Assembly: GCF_041199995.1 (NCBI RefSeq)
Contig: NZ_CP165646.1
Span: 124,001-188,000, forward strand
Length of the DNA: 64,000 nt
Source of the DNA: Leptotrichia sp. HSP-342
GTDB taxonomy: Bacteria > Fusobacteriota > Fusobacteriia > Fusobacteriales > Leptotrichiaceae
Direction: 5' to 3'
The first letter of the stretch is position 1. Every line of letters starts with the position of its first letter. Below, one piece after another: positions 16,130-27,275 of the stretch. The notes below the pieces were generated by a model that did not search any database, was not told where the DNA came from, and worked only from the letters and a program-made list of their open reading frames with translations. Both the position numbers and the translations under genes were made by a program.

Positions 16130-18214
16130 ATGGCAAGAAAAGTTGCTTTGAAAGATACTAGAAACATTGGTATCATGGCACATATAGACGCCGGAAAAAC
16201 AACTACTACTGAAAGAATTTTGTTTTATACAGGTGTAAACCATAAAATCGGAGAAGTTCATGAAGGAGCTGCTACGATGGATTATATGGAACAAGAACAA
16301 GAAAGAGGAATCACAATTACATCAGCTGCAACAACAGCATTCTGGAATGGACATAGAATTAACATAATAGATACACCAGGCCACGTTGACTTTACAGTTG
16401 AGGTAGAAAGATCATTAAGAGTATTGGATGGAGCAGTTGCGGTGTTCTCAGCAGTTGACGGAGTGCAACCTCAATCAGAAACAGTTTGGAGACAAGCTGA
16501 CAAATATAACGTACCAAGAATGGCTTTCTTTAACAAAATGGATAGAGTCGGAGCAGACTTTAACATGTGTGTAAACGACATCAAAGAAAAATTAGGTGGA
16601 AATGGTGTACCAATCCAATTACCAATTGGTGCAGAAGATAATTTTGAAGGAATTATCGACTTGGTAACAATGAAAGAATACCTATTTAAAGATGAAACTA
16701 TGGGAGCAGATTATGAAGTTGTTGATATTAGGGCAGAATTGTTAGATGATGCTCAAGCAGCAAGAGAACACATGATTGAATCTGTAGTTGAAACTGATGA
16801 TGAATTGATGGAAAAATACTTTGGAGGAGAAGAAATCTCTGAAGAAGAAATCAAAAAAGCATTAAGAGCTGCAACAATTGAAGGAACTGTTGTACCTGTA
16901 TTGTGTGGAACAGCGTTCAAAAACAAAGGGATTCAACCATTACTTGATGCAGTAGTTGCCTACATGCCATCACCATTAGACATTAACGGTGGAAAAATTA
17001 AAGGAACTGATCCTAAAACTGAAGAACCTATTGAAAGAGAAATGGGAGACGATGCTCCATTCTCAGCATTGGTGTCTAAAATCATTACAGATCCATTTGT
17101 TGGAAGATTATCATTCTTTAGAGTTTATTCAGGAGTACTAGAAAAAGGATCTTATGTATTAAACTCAACAAAAGGTAAAAAAGAAAGAATGGGAAGATTG
17201 CTTCAAATGCACGCTAACAAAAGAGAAGAACTTGATGTAGTTTACTCTGGAGATATAGCTGCGGCAGTTGGATTAAAAGATACTACAACAGGAGATACAT
17301 TGTGTGCTGAAAATGCTCCAATTATCCTTGAAAAAATGGAATTCCCTGATACAGTTATCCAAATTGCGGTAGAGCCAAAAACTAAAGCCGATCAGGAAAA
17401 AATGGGAACAGCTCTTTCAAAACTTGCAGAAGAAGATCCAACATTTAAAGTATCAACTAACCAAGAAACTGGACAAACACTTATTGCAGGAATGGGAGAG
17501 TTGCACTTGGAAATCATCGTAGATAGAATGAAACGTGAATTCAAAGTGGAAGCAAATGTTGGTAAACCACAAGTTGCTTATAGAGAAACAATTAATGGAG
17601 CAACAGATGTTGAAGAAAAATATGCGAAACAATCTGGAGGACGTGGACAATATGGACATGTTAAAATGAAAGTTGAAGCTAACCATGGAAAAGGTTATGA
17701 ATTTGTTAATGAAATTACTGGAGGAGCAATTCCAAGAGAATATATTCCAGCAGTAGATAAAGGAATCCAAGAAGCATTAGAAGCAGGGGTTGTTGCAGGA
17801 TACCCTGTTCAAGATATAAAAGTTACATTGTATGATGGATCTTACCATGAAGTCGATTCATCAGAAATGGCATTTAAAATAGCAGGTTCAATGGCAGTTA
17901 AAAAAGGACTTAGAGCCGCTAATCCAGTATTATTGGAACCAATCTTCAAAGTAGAAGTTACTACTCCAGAAGAATACATGGGAGACGTAATTGGAGATTT
18001 GAACTCAAGACGTGGACAAGTTTCAGGAATGACTGACAGAAATAATGCAAAAATTATTAATGCAGAAGTACCTTTATCACAAATGTTCGGTTATGCAACT
18101 GACTTGAGATCGAAAACACAAGGAAGAGCGTCTTACTCAATGGAATTTGAAAAATATGTAGAAGTTCCAAAAAACATTGCTCAACAAGTAATTGATGAAA
18201 GACAAGGAAAATAA
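16130..18214 (+). CDS. fusA: Elongation factor G
   Basis: EF-G is the GTPase that moves tRNA and mRNA through the ribosome after peptide-bond formation. G1 AHIDAGKTT is near residues 17-25, the switch region EQERGITI near 56-63, G3 DTPGHVDF near 81-88 and G4 NKMD near 135. The later domains follow in order, with GGRGQYGHV near 503 marking domain IV. The length of 694 residues is standard. It lies 156 bases after rpsG, a gap with no gene, and has AAGGAGG before ATG 16130. Confidence 0.98.
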   Translation: MARKVALKDTRNIGIMAHIDAGKTTTTERILFYTGVNHKIGEVHEGAATMDYMEQEQERGITITSAATTAFWNGHRINIIDTPGHVDFTVEVERSLRVLDGAVAVFSAVDGVQPQSETVWRQADKYNVPRMAFFNKMDRVGADFNMCVNDIKEKLGGNGVPIQLPIGAEDNFEGIIDLVTMKEYLFKDETMGADYEVVDIRAELLDDAQAAREHMIESVVETDDELMEKYFGGEEISEEEIKKALRAATIEGTVVPVLCGTAFKNKGIQPLLDAVVAYMPSPLDINGGKIKGTDPKTEEPIEREMGDDAPFSALVSKIITDPFVGRLSFFRVYSGVLEKGSYVLNSTKGKKERMGRLLQMHANKREELDVVYSGDIAAAVGLKDTTTGDTLCAENAPIILEKMEFPDTVIQIAVEPKTKADQEKMGTALSKLAEEDPTFKVSTNQETGQTLIAGMGELHLEIIVDRMKREFKVEANVGKPQVAYRETINGATDVEEKYAKQSGGRGQYGHVKMKVEANHGKGYEFVNEITGGAIPREYIPAVDKGIQEALEAGVVAGYPVQDIKVTLYDGSYHEVDSSEMAFKIAGSMAVKKGLRAANPVLLEPIFKVEVTTPEEYMGDVIGDLNSRRGQVSGMTDRNNAKIINAEVPLSQMFGYATDLRSKTQGRASYSMEFEKYVEVPKNIAQQVIDERQGK

Positions 18215-18286
18215 TAAAAATTTAAAATAACAATAAAAATCTTAAAAAAATTTAAAAACTAAAGAAATAATGGAGGAAAAATTAAA

Positions 18287-19471
18287 ATGGCAAAAGCTAA
18301 ATTCGAGAGAAGCAAACCACACGTAAACGTAGGAACAATAGGTCACGTTGACCATGGGAAAACAACAACAACAGCAGCAATTTCAAAAGTATTGGCTGAA
18401 AAAGGGCTAGCTGAAAAAGTTGACTTTGAAAACATTGACCAAGCGCCTGAAGAAAGAGAAAGAGGGATTACAATCAACACAGCTCACATTGAGTATGAAA
18501 CAGAAAAAAGACACTATGCTCACGTTGACTGTCCAGGGCATGCGGATTACGTAAAAAACATGATTACAGGAGCGGCTCAAATGGATGGTGCTATCCTAGT
18601 AGTATCAGCAGCTGACGGTCCTATGCCTCAAACAAGAGAGCATATCCTTCTTGCAAGACAGGTTGGAGTACCTTACATCGTAGTTTACTTGAACAAAGTT
18701 GACATGGTAGATGACGAAGAATTATTAGAGTTAGTAGAAATGGAAGTAAGAGAATTACTTACAGAATATGGATTCCCTGGAGACGATGTACCAGTAATCA
18801 AAGGGTCTTCATTAGGAGCATTAAATGGGGAAGCTCAATGGGTAGAAAGAATTATGGAATTAATGGATGCAGTTGACGAATATATCCCAACACCAGAAAG
18901 ACCAGTAGACCAAGCATTCCTAATGCCAATTGAAGATGTGTTCACAATTACAGGAAGAGGAACAGTTGTAACAGGAAGAGTGGAAAGAGGAGTAATCAAC
19001 ATTGGTGAAGAAGTAGAAATCGTAGGAATCAAACCAACAACAAAAACTACTGTAACAGGAGTAGAAATGTTCAGAAAATTATTGGATTCAGGACAAGCTG
19101 GAGACAACATTGGAGCATTGTTAAGAGGAACTAAGAAAGAAGAAGTGGAAAGAGGACAAGTACTTGCTAAACCAGGAACAATCAATCCACATACAGGATT
19201 TAAGTCGGAAGTATACGTATTGACAAAAGATGAAGGAGGAAGACATACACCATTCTTCACAGGATACAAACCACAATTTTACTTCAGAACGACTGACATT
19301 ACAGGAGAAGTAAACTTACCAGAAGGAGTAGAAATGGTAATGCCTGGAGACAACATTGAAATGACAGTTGAACTAATTCACCCAATCGCAATGGAAGAAG
19401 GATTAAGATTTGCGATAAGAGAAGGTGGAAGAACAGTAGCTTCAGGAGTAGTAGCAACTATTACTAAATAG
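18287..19471 (+). CDS. tuf: Elongation factor Tu
   Basis: EF-Tu delivers aminoacyl-tRNA to the ribosome as a GTP complex. G1 GHVDHGKTT is near 19-27, G3 DCPGHADY near 80-87 and G4 NKVD near 135. Domains 2 and 3 are complete to VVATITK at the C-terminus, and the length of 394 residues is normal. The gene uses more preferred codons than the accessory genes in the window, as expected for a very highly expressed protein. It follows fusA by 72 bases, with GGAGG upstream. No strong terminator follows; weak read-through into the S10 cluster is possible. Confidence 0.98.
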   Translation: MAKAKFERSKPHVNVGTIGHVDHGKTTTTAAISKVLAEKGLAEKVDFENIDQAPEERERGITINTAHIEYETEKRHYAHVDCPGHADYVKNMITGAAQMDGAILVVSAADGPMPQTREHILLARQVGVPYIVVYLNKVDMVDDEELLELVEMEVRELLTEYGFPGDDVPVIKGSSLGALNGEAQWVERIMELMDAVDEYIPTPERPVDQAFLMPIEDVFTITGRGTVVTGRVERGVINIGEEVEIVGIKPTTKTTVTGVEMFRKLLDSGQAGDNIGALLRGTKKEEVERGQVLAKPGTINPHTGFKSEVYVLTKDEGGRHTPFFTGYKPQFYFRTTDITGEVNLPEGVEMVMPGDNIEMTVELIHPIAMEEGLRFAIREGGRTVASGVVATITK

Positions 19472-19516
19472 TTTTTTGTAAGAAACTCTCTTAATGATAA
19501 AAAATAAAAATAATTA

Positions 19517-19545
19517 TTGCAGATAATGAAAATATTTGTTATAAT
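19517..19545 (+). promoter_or_regulatory. Promoter of the S10 operon
   Basis: TTGCAG (19517-19522), 17 bases, TATAAT (19540-19545). It lies about 45 bases after the tuf stop codon and 120 bases before rpsJ. Confidence 0.75.
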
Positions 19546-19589
19546 GATTAGAAATGTAAAGAAAAATAGTCCAAAATATTAAATTAAAA

Positions 19590-19622
19590 AGAGAGATTAG
19601 GTTTTTATAGTCTAATTTCTCT
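19590..19622 (+). promoter_or_regulatory. Leader hairpin upstream of rpsJ
   Basis: AGAGAGATTAG (19590-19600) pairs with CTAATTTCTCT (19612-19622), 11 pairs with one G-U, around an 11-base loop. No T run follows, so it is not a simple terminator. It lies in the untranslated leader of the S10 operon, which in E. coli is the site of L4 control. A similar role here is only possible. Confidence 0.5.
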
Positions 19623-19664
19623 AGTTATTAAAATAAGCAGGACAAAAAAACAGGAGGAAAAACT

Positions 19665-19970
19665 TTGGATAAAATAAGAATATATTTACAATCTTATGAT
19701 CACAAACTGTTAGATCAATCTGCTAAAAAAATTGCAGAAGTAGCTAAGAAAAATGGTTCAGAATTAGCAGGGCCACTTCCATTACCTACAAAAACTAAAA
19801 AATATACAGTTTTAAGATCAGTTCACGTAAATAAAGATTCAAGAGAACAATTTGAAATGAGAATTCACAGAAGATTTGTAGAAATCAAAAATTCAAATCA
19901 ACAAATCGTAAATGCATTAGCATCATTAAACTTACCATCAGGTGTGGGAGTTGAAATTAAGCAATCGTAA
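19665..19970 (+). CDS. rpsJ: 30S ribosomal protein S10
   Basis: S10 is a head protein of the 30S subunit and also works with NusB in rRNA antitermination. The family pattern IRIYLQSYDHKLLDQSAKKI (residues 3-22), PLPTKTKKYTVLRS and HVNKDSREQFEMRIHRR is complete, and the 101-residue length is normal. The start is TTG 19665, with AGGAGG 8 bases upstream; no ATG is available. It opens the S10-spc cluster. Confidence 0.97.
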   Translation: MDKIRIYLQSYDHKLLDQSAKKIAEVAKKNGSELAGPLPLPTKTKKYTVLRSVHVNKDSREQFEMRIHRRFVEIKNSNQQIVNALASLNLPSGVGVEIKQS

Positions 19971-20036
19971 GGCTTAGTACAAGTTGGCTATTTTAAGAAA
20001 ATTGTCAACCAATATATTAAGGAGGAAAAATAAAAA

Positions 20037-20663
20037 ATGATATTAGGTAAAAAAATCGGAATGACTCAAATTTTCGAAGACGAAAAATTAATTCCAGTTA
20101 CAGTAATTGAAGCAGGGACTAACTTCATTACACAAATTAAAACTGAAGAAAAAGAAGGATATAATGCGATCACATTAGCTTATGGAGATAAAAAAGAAAA
20201 AAACACTACTAAACCACTATTAGGTGTATTTAAAAAAGCAGGAGTTACTTCAAAAAGATTTCTTAAAGAATTTAAAGTAGCTAATCCAGCTGACTTTACA
20301 TTGGGACAAGAAATTAAAGTAGATGTATTAGAAGGTATCGAATTCGTTGATATTTCTGGGACTTCAAAAGGTAAAGGAACTGCAGGAGTTATGAAAAGAC
20401 ATAACTTTGGTGGAAACAGAGCTTCACACGGGGTTTCAAGAAACCACAGACTTGGAGGTTCTAACGCAGGAGGAGCTGCATCAAATAGTAATGTACCAAA
20501 AGGTAAAAAAATGGCTGGAAGATTGGGAGCTGAAAAAGTAACAGTTCAAAACTTACAAGTTATAAAATTTGATGTAGAAAACAATCTTTTATTAGTAAAA
20601 GGTGCTGTTCCAGGGCCAAAAAATGGTTACTTAGTTATCAAAAAATCGGTAAAGAAATATTAA
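20037..20663 (+). CDS. rplC: 50S ribosomal protein L3
   Basis: L3 binds 23S RNA early in assembly and reaches toward the peptidyl-transferase centre. The start MILGKKIGMTQIF, the central SKGKGTAGVMKRHNFGG and HGVSRNHRLGGSNAGGAASN are characteristic. The 208-residue length is normal. AGGAGG precedes ATG 20037, and rplD starts 21 bases after its stop. Confidence 0.97.
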   Translation: MILGKKIGMTQIFEDEKLIPVTVIEAGTNFITQIKTEEKEGYNAITLAYGDKKEKNTTKPLLGVFKKAGVTSKRFLKEFKVANPADFTLGQEIKVDVLEGIEFVDISGTSKGKGTAGVMKRHNFGGNRASHGVSRNHRLGGSNAGGAASNSNVPKGKKMAGRLGAEKVTVQNLQVIKFDVENNLLLVKGAVPGPKNGYLVIKKSVKKY

Positions 20664-20684
20664 TAGGAAAGAGAGGAGGATAAC

Positions 20685-21329
20685 ATGCCAGTTTTAAATA
20701 TATATAAATTAGACGGTTCACAAGCAGGAACTATTGAAGTAAATAACGACATATTTGGAATTGAACCAAATAAACACGTAATGCACGAAGTTTTAGTAGC
20801 AGAATTAGCTGAAGCAAGACAAGGATCTGCCTCAACAAAAACAAGAGCAGAAGTAAGAGGTGGAGGAAGAAAACCTTTTAGACAAAAAGGAACAGGAAGA
20901 GCAAGACAAGGATCTACAAGAGCACCACACATGGTAGGTGGAGGAGTAGTTCACGGACCAAAACCAAGAAATTATGCTAAAAAAGTAAATAAAAAAGTTA
21001 GAAAATTAGCTTTAAAATCAGCTTTAGCAACAAAAATTAATGAAGGAAATGTAATTGTGCTAGATGATTTTGCATTAGAAACACCAAAAACAAAAACATT
21101 TATTAATTTTGCAAAAGCATTAAATTTTGATGGTGTAAAACAATTATATGTAACAAGTGATGACGCTGATAATATAGATAGAGATTATTTCTTATATTTA
21201 TCAACAAGAAATATTGAAAAAGTTGCAGCAATAAATACAAGAGATTTAAGCATCTACTGGTTAATCAAACAAGATAAAGTAATTTTAACTAAAGAAGCTC
21301 TTGCAACTATCGAGGAGGTGCTAGCATAA
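20685..21329 (+). CDS. rplD: 50S ribosomal protein L4
   Basis: L4 lines the peptide exit tunnel and in E. coli represses the S10 operon. The tunnel loop is recognisable as [24 protein letters not shown], about residues 60-83. The family C-terminal half ([16 protein letters not shown]) is present. The length is 214 residues. Its TAA overlaps the next ATG by one base (TAATG), so rplW is translationally coupled. Confidence 0.97.
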   Translation: MPVLNIYKLDGSQAGTIEVNNDIFGIEPNKHVMHEVLVAELAEARQGSASTKTRAEVRGGGRKPFRQKGTGRARQGSTRAPHMVGGGVVHGPKPRNYAKKVNKKVRKLALKSALATKINEGNVIVLDDFALETPKTKTFINFAKALNFDGVKQLYVTSDDADNIDRDYFLYLSTRNIEKVAAINTRDLSIYWLIKQDKVILTKEALATIEEVLA

Positions 21330-21613
21330 TGCATATTACTGATATTATCAAAAAACCTGTAATTAATACAGAAAAAGCAAGAAATTTATTGGAAAACAAT
21401 GAATATGTTTTCATAGTAGATAGAAGAGCAAACAAACTTCAAATTAAAGATGCAGTTGAAAAATTATTCAATGTAAAAGTTGAAGGTGTAAATACTTTGA
21501 ATATTAAACCAAAAAATAAAAGATTCAGAATGTCAATGTATAAAACAGCCGCTATAAAAAAAGCAGTTGTTAAATTGAAAGATGGAGAATCTATTACAGC
21601 TTATGAAGGATAA
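21329..21613 (+). CDS. rplW: 50S ribosomal protein L23
   Basis: L23 sits at the tunnel exit and docks trigger factor and SRP. The 94-residue sequence has [12 protein letters not shown] at the start, [26 protein letters not shown], and the Arg/Lys-rich KPKNKRFR segment. It overlaps rplD by one base. About 185 bases of leader, with a new promoter, separate it from rplB. Confidence 0.97.
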   Translation: MHITDIIKKPVINTEKARNLLENNEYVFIVDRRANKLQIKDAVEKLFNVKVEGVNTLNIKPKNKRFRMSMYKTAAIKKAVVKLKDGESITAYEG

Positions 21614-21677
21614 TAAAATTATAGTACTTAATAATTTCAAAAAATCTCTTTAATATAAAGAGTAATTATATTTTTTG

Positions 21678-21706
21678 TGGAAATTATTCGATAAAAATGC
21701 TATAAT
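21678..21706 (+). promoter_or_regulatory. Internal promoter between rplW and rplB
   Basis: TGGAAA (21678-21683), 17 bases, TATAAT (21701-21706), with TG at 21698-21699 giving an extended -10. It would add transcription of rplB and the genes after it. Confidence 0.6.
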
Positions 21707-21798
21707 AGATAAGTTATGTAAATTTGTAGAAATTATTCAGTTTTTTGAATGATTTAAGAAAATAAAAATGAGAAATAGGAAGAGAGGGAACATAAGTT

Positions 21799-22626
21799 AT
21801 GCCAATAAAAAAATTAAAACCGATGACTAGTGGGACACGGCATATGTCGATATTAGTTAACAAGGAATTAGATAAGGTAAGACCTGAGAAATCTTTAGTT
21901 GAACCATTAAATTCATCTTACGGAATTGATAACTATGGACATAGAACAGGTAGAAATAGACATAAAGGACACAAAAGATTATACAGAGTAATTGACTGGA
22001 AAAGAAATAAAATTGGAGTGCCTGCAAAAGTTGCAACTCTTGAATATGATCCAAACAGAACTGCAAACATCGCATTGTTACACTATGTTGATGGAGAAAA
22101 AAGATATATTTTAGCTCCAAATGGACTTAAAAAAGGTGACATCGTATTAGCAGGAGAAGGTGCAGATATCAAACCTGGAAATGCACTAAAATTAAAAGAC
22201 TTACCAGTAGGGACTGTTATTCATAATGTAGAACTTATGCCTGGTAAAGGTGGACAGTTAGCAAGATCAGCAGGAACAGCTGCAAGACTTGTTGCAAAAG
22301 AAGGAACTTACTGCCACGTAGAATTACCATCTGGAGAATTAAGACTTATTCATAAAGAATGTATGGCAACAGTTGGAACAGTAGGAAACTCTGAACATTC
22401 ATTAGTATCATTAGGAAAAGCTGGAAGAAATAGACACTTAGGAAGAAAACCTCACGTTAGAGGATCTGTAATGAACCCTGTAGATCACCCACACGGAGGA
22501 GGAGAAGGAAGATCTCCAATAGGTAGAAAATCACCAGTTACACCTTGGGGTAAACCTACACTTGGTAAGAAAACTAGAGGTAAAAAACTTAGTGATAAAT
22601 TTATTGTTAGAGGAAGAAAAAAATAA
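21799..22626 (+). CDS. rplB: 50S ribosomal protein L2
   Basis: L2 is among the most conserved 50S proteins and is needed for subunit joining and peptidyl transfer. The 275-residue sequence shows [13 protein letters not shown], the SH3-like core, and the C-terminal [19 protein letters not shown] with its critical His. The start ATG 21799 follows a GAGAGGG site. A 215-base gap follows before rpsS. Confidence 0.98.
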   Translation: MPIKKLKPMTSGTRHMSILVNKELDKVRPEKSLVEPLNSSYGIDNYGHRTGRNRHKGHKRLYRVIDWKRNKIGVPAKVATLEYDPNRTANIALLHYVDGEKRYILAPNGLKKGDIVLAGEGADIKPGNALKLKDLPVGTVIHNVELMPGKGGQLARSAGTAARLVAKEGTYCHVELPSGELRLIHKECMATVGTVGNSEHSLVSLGKAGRNRHLGRKPHVRGSVMNPVDHPHGGGEGRSPIGRKSPVTPWGKPTLGKKTRGKKLSDKFIVRGRKK

Positions 22627-22841
22627 TTGCTTAAAAGTTGAATTGATATCCCAAAATATATTAATGATATTTTTAAATAAAGAACGTAGAAATGGACTGT
22701 GCCAGTCAAATAAACACATAAAATATTTGAATGGAAATCTGGCTGAATATAAAAATATTGCTTAATACATTGAATTAAATATTAAAATGAGATGTATTGA
22801 GTAACATTTCTCAATTTAAAAAATGAAATAAGGAGGAAAGA
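22627..22841 (+). other. Gap between rplB and rpsS
   Basis: I see no gene here. A small dyad, GACTGTGCCAGTC (22694-22706), is the only structure. The gap is unusually long for this cluster, where most spacings are under 60 bases. Confidence 0.4.
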
Positions 22842-23114
22842 ATGTCTCGTTCATTAAAAAAAGGACCTTTTGTTGATGCATATTTATTAGAAAAAATAGA
22901 AGCATTAGGAGGTAAAAAACAAGTTATTAAAACATGGTCTAGAAGATCAACTATATTCCCTCAATTTATTGGACATACTTTTGCAGTATATAATGGTAAA
23001 AAACATATTCCTGTATATGTGACTGAGGAAATGGTTGGACATAAGTTAGGTGAATTTGCACCAACTAGAACTTTCTATGGACATGGAAAAGATGCTAAAA
23101 AAGGTAAAAAATAG
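22842..23114 (+). CDS. rpsS: 30S ribosomal protein S19
   Basis: S19 lies in the 30S head and contacts the A-site finger of 23[52 protein letters not shown] and [12 protein letters not shown] are hallmark stretches. The 90-residue length is normal, and AAGGAGG precedes the ATG. Confidence 0.98.
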   Translation: MSRSLKKGPFVDAYLLEKIEALGGKKQVIKTWSRRSTIFPQFIGHTFAVYNGKKHIPVYVTEEMVGHKLGEFAPTRTFYGHGKDAKKGKK

Positions 23115-23154
23115 AGATTAATATTTATAAATTAACGAAAGGAGAGGACTTTGA

Positions 23155-23493
23155 ATGGCAGTAGTAGCTAAATTGAAATATCAAAGATTAAGCCCTCAAA
23201 AAGCAAGATTAGTTGCTGATATTGTAAGAGGGAAAAATGCATTGCAAGCATTGAACATTTTAAAATTTACAAATAAAAAAGCAGCATTATATATAGAAAA
23301 AACATTAAGATCAGCAATTGCAAATGCTGAACATAATAATAATATGGATCCTGATAAACTGTTTGTATCAAAAATATTAATTGATAAAGGACCTGTATTA
23401 AAAAGAATCAGCCCAAGAGCAATGGGAAGAGCTGATATTATTAGAAAACCGACAGCTCATATCACAGTAGAAGTTGATGAAAGAGAAGATTAA
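23155..23493 (+). CDS. rplV: 50S ribosomal protein L22
   Basis: L22 contributes a beta-hairpin to the exit tunnel near the macrolide site. The 112 residues include [22 protein letters not shown] and the hairpin [19 protein letters not shown] near the C-terminus. AAGGAGAGG lies before ATG 23155. Confidence 0.97.
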   Translation: MAVVAKLKYQRLSPQKARLVADIVRGKNALQALNILKFTNKKAALYIEKTLRSAIANAEHNNNMDPDKLFVSKILIDKGPVLKRISPRAMGRADIIRKPTAHITVEVDERED

Positions 23494-23518
23494 TTCAGAA
23501 AAATAAGGAGGTAAGTCT

Positions 23519-24175
23519 GTGGGACAAAAAGTAGATCCTAGGGGGATAAGATTAGGAATCACAAGAACTTGGGATTCAAAATGGTTCGCTGAGGGAAAAG
23601 AATACGTAAACAACTTTCACGAAGATTTGAAAATAAAAAAATATATTAAGAAAAACTATTACCATGCAGGGATTTCTTCTATTCAAATAGAAAGAACATC
23701 ACCTACAGAAGTAGCAGTTATTATAGAAACTGGAAAAGCTGGAATTTTAATTGGAAGAAAAGGTCAAGAAATTGAAGCTTTAAAAGTAAAATTAGAAAAA
23801 TTAACTGGTAAAAGAGTACAAATTAAAGTACAAGAAATCAAAAATCCTAATAAAGATGCTCAATTAGTAGCAGAAAGTATTGCAACAGCAATTGAAAAAA
23901 GGGTTGCTTATAAAAGAGCAGTTCAACAAGCTATTCAAAGAGCAGAAAAAGCTGGGATTAAAGGAATTAAAGTTATGGTATCGGGAAGATTGAATGGTGC
24001 CGAAATTGCAAGAAGTGAATGGACACTTTCAGGAAGAGTACCACTACATACTTTAAGAGCAGATGTTGATTATGCAACAGCTACTGCACACACTACATAC
24101 GGTGCTTTAGGATTAAAAGTATGGATATTTAATGGTGAAGTTCTTTCTACTACAAAGGAAGGAGAAAACGAATAA
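23519..24175 (+). CDS. rpsC: 30S ribosomal protein S3
   Basis: S3 lines the mRNA entry tunnel and helps unwind mRNA. The start is GTG 23519, with AAGGAGG upstream, giving [24 protein letters not shown] domain with [12 protein letters not shown] (about 78-89, the GxxG loop being GRKG) and the C-terminal half with [14 protein letters not shown] are intact. The length is 218 residues. Confidence 0.97.
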   Translation: MGQKVDPRGIRLGITRTWDSKWFAEGKEYVNNFHEDLKIKKYIKKNYYHAGISSIQIERTSPTEVAVIIETGKAGILIGRKGQEIEALKVKLEKLTGKRVQIKVQEIKNPNKDAQLVAESIATAIEKRVAYKRAVQQAIQRAEKAGIKGIKVMVSGRLNGAEIARSEWTLSGRVPLHTLRADVDYATATAHTTYGALGLKVWIFNGEVLSTTKEGENE

Positions 24176-24176
24176 T

Positions 24177-24602
24177 ATGTTAATACCTAAAAGAACGAAA
24201 TATAGAAAACAGTTCAGAGGAAAAATGGGTGGTGTAGCAACTAAAGGAAACAAAGTTGATTTTGGTGAATTTGGGCTTGCCGCTAGAGAATTTGGTTGGA
24301 TTACTTCAAGACAAATAGAAGCTTGTAGGGTAACAATTAATAGAACATTTAAAAGAGAAGGTAAAATTTGGATTAGAATATTCCCTGATAAACCTTATAC
24401 AAAAAGACCTGAAGGAACAAGAATGGGTAAAGGTAAAGGTAATGCAGAAGGTTGGGTAGCAGTAGTTAAAAAGAATAAAATAATGTTTGAAGTTGGTGGA
24501 GTATCAGAAGAGAAAGCCAAAGAAGCATTAAGAAAAGCTGGACATAAACTACCTATAAAAGTTAAATTTGTAAGAAAAGAAGAAGTAGGTGGTGATAAGT
24601 AA
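24177..24602 (+). CDS. rplP: 50S ribosomal protein L16
   Basis: L16 organises the A-site tRNA cradle. [19 protein letters not shown], the Arg-containing [22 protein letters not shown] and [19 protein letters not shown] are typical; 141 residues is normal. I set the start at ATG 24177, two bases after the rpsC stop, with AAGGAGG inside the end of rpsC. It overlaps rpmC by one base. Confidence 0.97.
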   Translation: MLIPKRTKYRKQFRGKMGGVATKGNKVDFGEFGLAAREFGWITSRQIEACRVTINRTFKREGKIWIRIFPDKPYTKRPEGTRMGKGKGNAEGWVAVVKKNKIMFEVGGVSEEKAKEALRKAGHKLPIKVKFVRKEEVGGDK

Positions 24603-24793
24603 TGACAATTAACGAAATTAGAGAATTATCATTGGAAGAATTGGAAGTTAAAGTAAATGAATTGAAACAAGAATTGTTTAATTTAAAATTTCAAAAAACT
24701 CTTGGACAATTACAAAACACTGCTAAAATACGAGATGTTAAAAGAACAATAGCAAGATTAAAAACTGTTGTAACTGAAAAAACTGGTAAATAG
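24602..24793 (+). CDS. rpmC: 50S ribosomal protein L29
   Basis: This 63-residue, two-helix protein near the tunnel exit has the family core [35 protein letters not shown]. Its ATG overlaps the rplP stop (TAATG), so it is translationally coupled. Confidence 0.96.
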   Translation: MTINEIRELSLEELEVKVNELKQELFNLKFQKTLGQLQNTAKIRDVKRTIARLKTVVTEKTGK

Positions 24794-24804
24794 GAGGATC
24801 AAGA

Positions 24805-25065
24805 GTGGAAAATATAAGAAAAGAAAGAAAAGTAAGAGAAGGAATCGTTGTTTCTAACAAAATGGATAAAACTGTAGTTGTTCTTGAAGAAACAATGAAA
24901 TTACACAAACTTTATAAAAAGAGAGTAAAAACTTCTAAAAAATATAAAGCACATGATGAAAACAATGATTGTGGAATCGGAGATAAAGTGCAAATTATGG
25001 AAACTAGACCATTAAGTAAAGATAAAAGATGGAGAGTCGTTACAATCTTAGAAAGAGCTAAATAA
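24805..25065 (+). CDS. rpsQ: 30S ribosomal protein S17
   Basis: S17 is an early-binding OB-fold protein of the 30S body. [22 protein letters not shown] and [22 protein letters not shown] match the family, and the length is 86 residues. The start is GTG 24805, preceded by TAGGAGG that overlaps the rpmC stop region. Confidence 0.96.
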   Translation: MENIRKERKVREGIVVSNKMDKTVVVLEETMKLHKLYKKRVKTSKKYKAHDENNDCGIGDKVQIMETRPLSKDKRWRVVTILERAK

Positions 25066-25160
25066 TTTAATCTTATTAAGAAAATTGCTTGATGTTTTAT
25101 TTTCAATATTAAAACGGAAGAAGATAGTGTGAGTTAACATTTGAGAGGAGGAAATTTTAA

Positions 25161-25529
25161 ATGGTTCAACAACAAACGATACTTAATGTTGCTGATAACA
25201 CTGGAGCTAAAAAAATCATGGTTATTAGAGTATTAGGTGGATCAAGAAGAAGATTCGGTAAAATAGGAGACATCGTAGTAGCAAGTGTAAAAGAGGCTAT
25301 ACCAAACGGAAACGTAAAAAAAGGTGATGTAGTAAAAGCTGTAATCGTTAGAACTAGAAAAGAATTAAAAAGAGCAGACGGTTCATATATAAAATTTGAT
25401 GATAATGCGGCTGTTATATTAAATACAGCATTAGAAGTAAGAGGAACAAGAATTTTTGGACCTGTAGCAAGAGAATTAAGAGCGAAAAACTTTATGAAAA
25501 TAGTTTCTCTAGCACCAGAAGTATTATAG
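25161..25529 (+). CDS. rplN: 50S ribosomal protein L14
   Basis: L14 forms part of the intersubunit bridge. [27 protein letters not shown] opens the 122-residue protein and the [13 protein letters not shown] end is conserved. GAGAGGAGG precedes ATG 25161. Confidence 0.97.
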   Translation: MVQQQTILNVADNTGAKKIMVIRVLGGSRRRFGKIGDIVVASVKEAIPNGNVKKGDVVKAVIVRTRKELKRADGSYIKFDDNAAVILNTALEVRGTRIFGPVARELRAKNFMKIVSLAPEVL

Positions 25530-25544
25530 GAAGGAGAGTTAAAC

Positions 25545-25928
25545 GTGGCTAAACCAAATTTAAAATCAGTACCTAAAAGATTACATGTTAAAACTGGAGA
25601 TACAGTTATTGTAATTAGCGGTAGATCAAAAGATTTGTTACGTAATGAAAATAGTAAACAAACTGGAGATAAAGGAAAAATTGGAAAGGTATTAAAAGTA
25701 TTCCCTAAGACTGGGAAAATAATTGTTGAAGGTGTAAATATCAAAAAAAGACATATTAAACCTAATGCAATGAACCCACAAGGCGAAGTTGTAGAAAGAG
25801 AAATGCCAATCTTCTCATCTAAAGTAATGCTTTGGGATGAAGGAGCAGGGAAACCTACAAGAGTAAGAAAAGAAATAAGAGACGGTAAAAAAGTAAGAAT
25901 ATCAGTAGTATCTGGTAACGAAATATAA
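25545..25928 (+). CDS. rplX: 50S ribosomal protein L24
   Basis: L24 starts 50S assembly and lies near the tunnel exit. The KOW motif region is HVKTGDTVIVISGRSKD, with a later GKIGKVLKVFPKTGKIIVEGVN. Between them is a slightly extended loop (LLRNENSKQTGD), and the protein is 127 residues, longer than the E. coli one (about 104). The start is GTG 25545 with AAGGAGAG upstream. Confidence 0.96.
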   Translation: MAKPNLKSVPKRLHVKTGDTVIVISGRSKDLLRNENSKQTGDKGKIGKVLKVFPKTGKIIVEGVNIKKRHIKPNAMNPQGEVVEREMPIFSSKVMLWDEGAGKPTRVRKEIRDGKKVRISVVSGNEI

Positions 25929-25953
25929 TATTTTAGAGAGGAGGATGTCATAA

Positions 25954-26508
25954 ATGGCTGAAAAATATATTCCAAGATTACAGAAATTATACAAAGATGA
26001 AATTGTTTCATCACTAATGAAAGAATTAAACTTATCTAACGTTATGCAAGTACCTAAACTTGATAAAATCGTAGTTAATATGGGGATTGGAGAAGCAGTA
26101 AGCAATTCTAAATTAATCGATACAGCAATTGCTGAACTATCACAAATTACAGGGCAACAGCCTGTACCAAGAGCAGCTAGAAAATCAGAAGCTGGATTTA
26201 AATTAAGAGAAGGACAAAAAATTGGAGCAAAAGTTACATTAAGAAAAGAAAAAATGTATGAATTCCTAGACAGATTAATTAGTATCACATTACCAAGGGT
26301 AAGAGATTTTGAAGGTGTTTCACCTAAAGGTTTTGATGGAAGAGGAAACTACACATTAGGTCTAAGAGAACAAATCGTATTCCCTGAAATCGAAATTGAT
26401 AAAGTAGATAAAATCTTCGGATTAGGAATTACAATTGTATCTACAGCACAAAATGATGAGCAAGGAAGAGCTTTATTAAAAGCATTCGGAATGCCGTTTG
26501 CAAAATAG
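25954..26508 (+). CDS. rplE: 50S ribosomal protein L5
   Basis: L5 binds 5S RNA and contacts P-site t[24 protein letters not shown], the [25 protein letters not shown] loop and [20 protein letters not shown] are diagnostic. The length is 184 residues. GAGAGGAGG precedes ATG 25954. Confidence 0.97.
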   Translation: MAEKYIPRLQKLYKDEIVSSLMKELNLSNVMQVPKLDKIVVNMGIGEAVSNSKLIDTAIAELSQITGQQPVPRAARKSEAGFKLREGQKIGAKVTLRKEKMYEFLDRLISITLPRVRDFEGVSPKGFDGRGNYTLGLREQIVFPEIEIDKVDKIFGLGITIVSTAQNDEQGRALLKAFGMPFAK

Positions 26509-26538
26509 TATTATTTTGAAGGAGGTGTAATTTAATCA

Positions 26539-26826
26539 ATGGCTAAAAAAGCAATGGTTGAAAGAAACTTAAAAAGACAAAAAACAGTTGATAAATATGC
26601 AGCTAAAAGAGCTGAGTTAAAAGAAAGAGCTAAAAAAGGTGATAGAGAAGCAGTTTTAGAATTATCTAAATTACCAAGAAATGCTTCGCCTACAAGAGTT
26701 AGAAATAGATGTCAAATTAACGGAAGACCAAGAGGATATATGAGAGAATTTGGTATTTCAAGAGTTATGTTCAGACAATTAGCAGGAGAGGGAGTTATCC
26801 CAGGAGTAAAAAAATCAAGTTGGTAA
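26539..26826 (+). CDS. rpsN: 30S ribosomal protein S14, zinc-free form
   Basis: S14 binds the 30S head late in assembly. This is the long 95-residue form. The zinc-ribbon cysteines of the short form are absent; a single Cys remains in [13 protein letters not shown]. The conserved end [25 protein letters not shown] is complete. GAAGGAGG lies upstream. Confidence 0.96.
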   Translation: MAKKAMVERNLKRQKTVDKYAAKRAELKERAKKGDREAVLELSKLPRNASPTRVRNRCQINGRPRGYMREFGISRVMFRQLAGEGVIPGVKKSSW

Positions 26827-26847
26827 TTTTGAGAGGAGGAAGAATTA

Positions 26848-27243
26848 ATGTATTTAACAGATCCTATTGCTGATATGCTTACTAGAATCAGAAACGGAAA
26901 CATGGCTAAACATGCACAAGTTGCAGTACCATTTTCAAGAATTAAAGAAAGTATAGCAAATATATTAAAAAATGAAGGATATATAAACGGTTACGAAATT
27001 AAAGAAGAAGGAGCTATAAAAAATATAGTTGTTTCTTTAAAAACTGTAGATGGAGAAGCTGTAATTAAAGGATTGAAAAGAATTTCAAAACCTGGAAGAA
27101 GAGTTTACACATCTGTAGAAAATTTACCTAAAGTATTAGGTGGATTAGGAATTGCCATTGTCTCAACGCCACAAGGTGTTATTACAGACAAGGAATGCAG
27201 AAAGCATAACGTTGGTGGAGAAGTTCTTTGCTACGTGTGGTAA
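26848..27243 (+). CDS. rpsH: 30S ribosomal protein S8
   Basis: S8 binds the central domain of 16S RNA, and in E. coli represses the spc operon. [22 protein letters not shown] opens the protein; the C-terminal [31 protein letters not shown] is the RNA-binding part. The length is 131 residues, with GAGAGGAGG upstream. Confidence 0.97.
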   Translation: MYLTDPIADMLTRIRNGNMAKHAQVAVPFSRIKESIANILKNEGYINGYEIKEEGAIKNIVVSLKTVDGEAVIKGLKRISKPGRRVYTSVENLPKVLGGLGIAIVSTPQGVITDKECRKHNVGGEVLCYVW

Positions 27244-27275
27244 TTTACGCATTTTATAAATTAGGAGGATAAACA

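Noticed and set aside
25166..26014. A 282-codon open frame on the minus strand across rplN and rplX
   Set aside because: It is antisense to conserved ribosomal genes, has no ribosome binding site, and its sequence is the usual Ser/Leu/Ile/Phe-rich shadow of AT-rich coding DNA.
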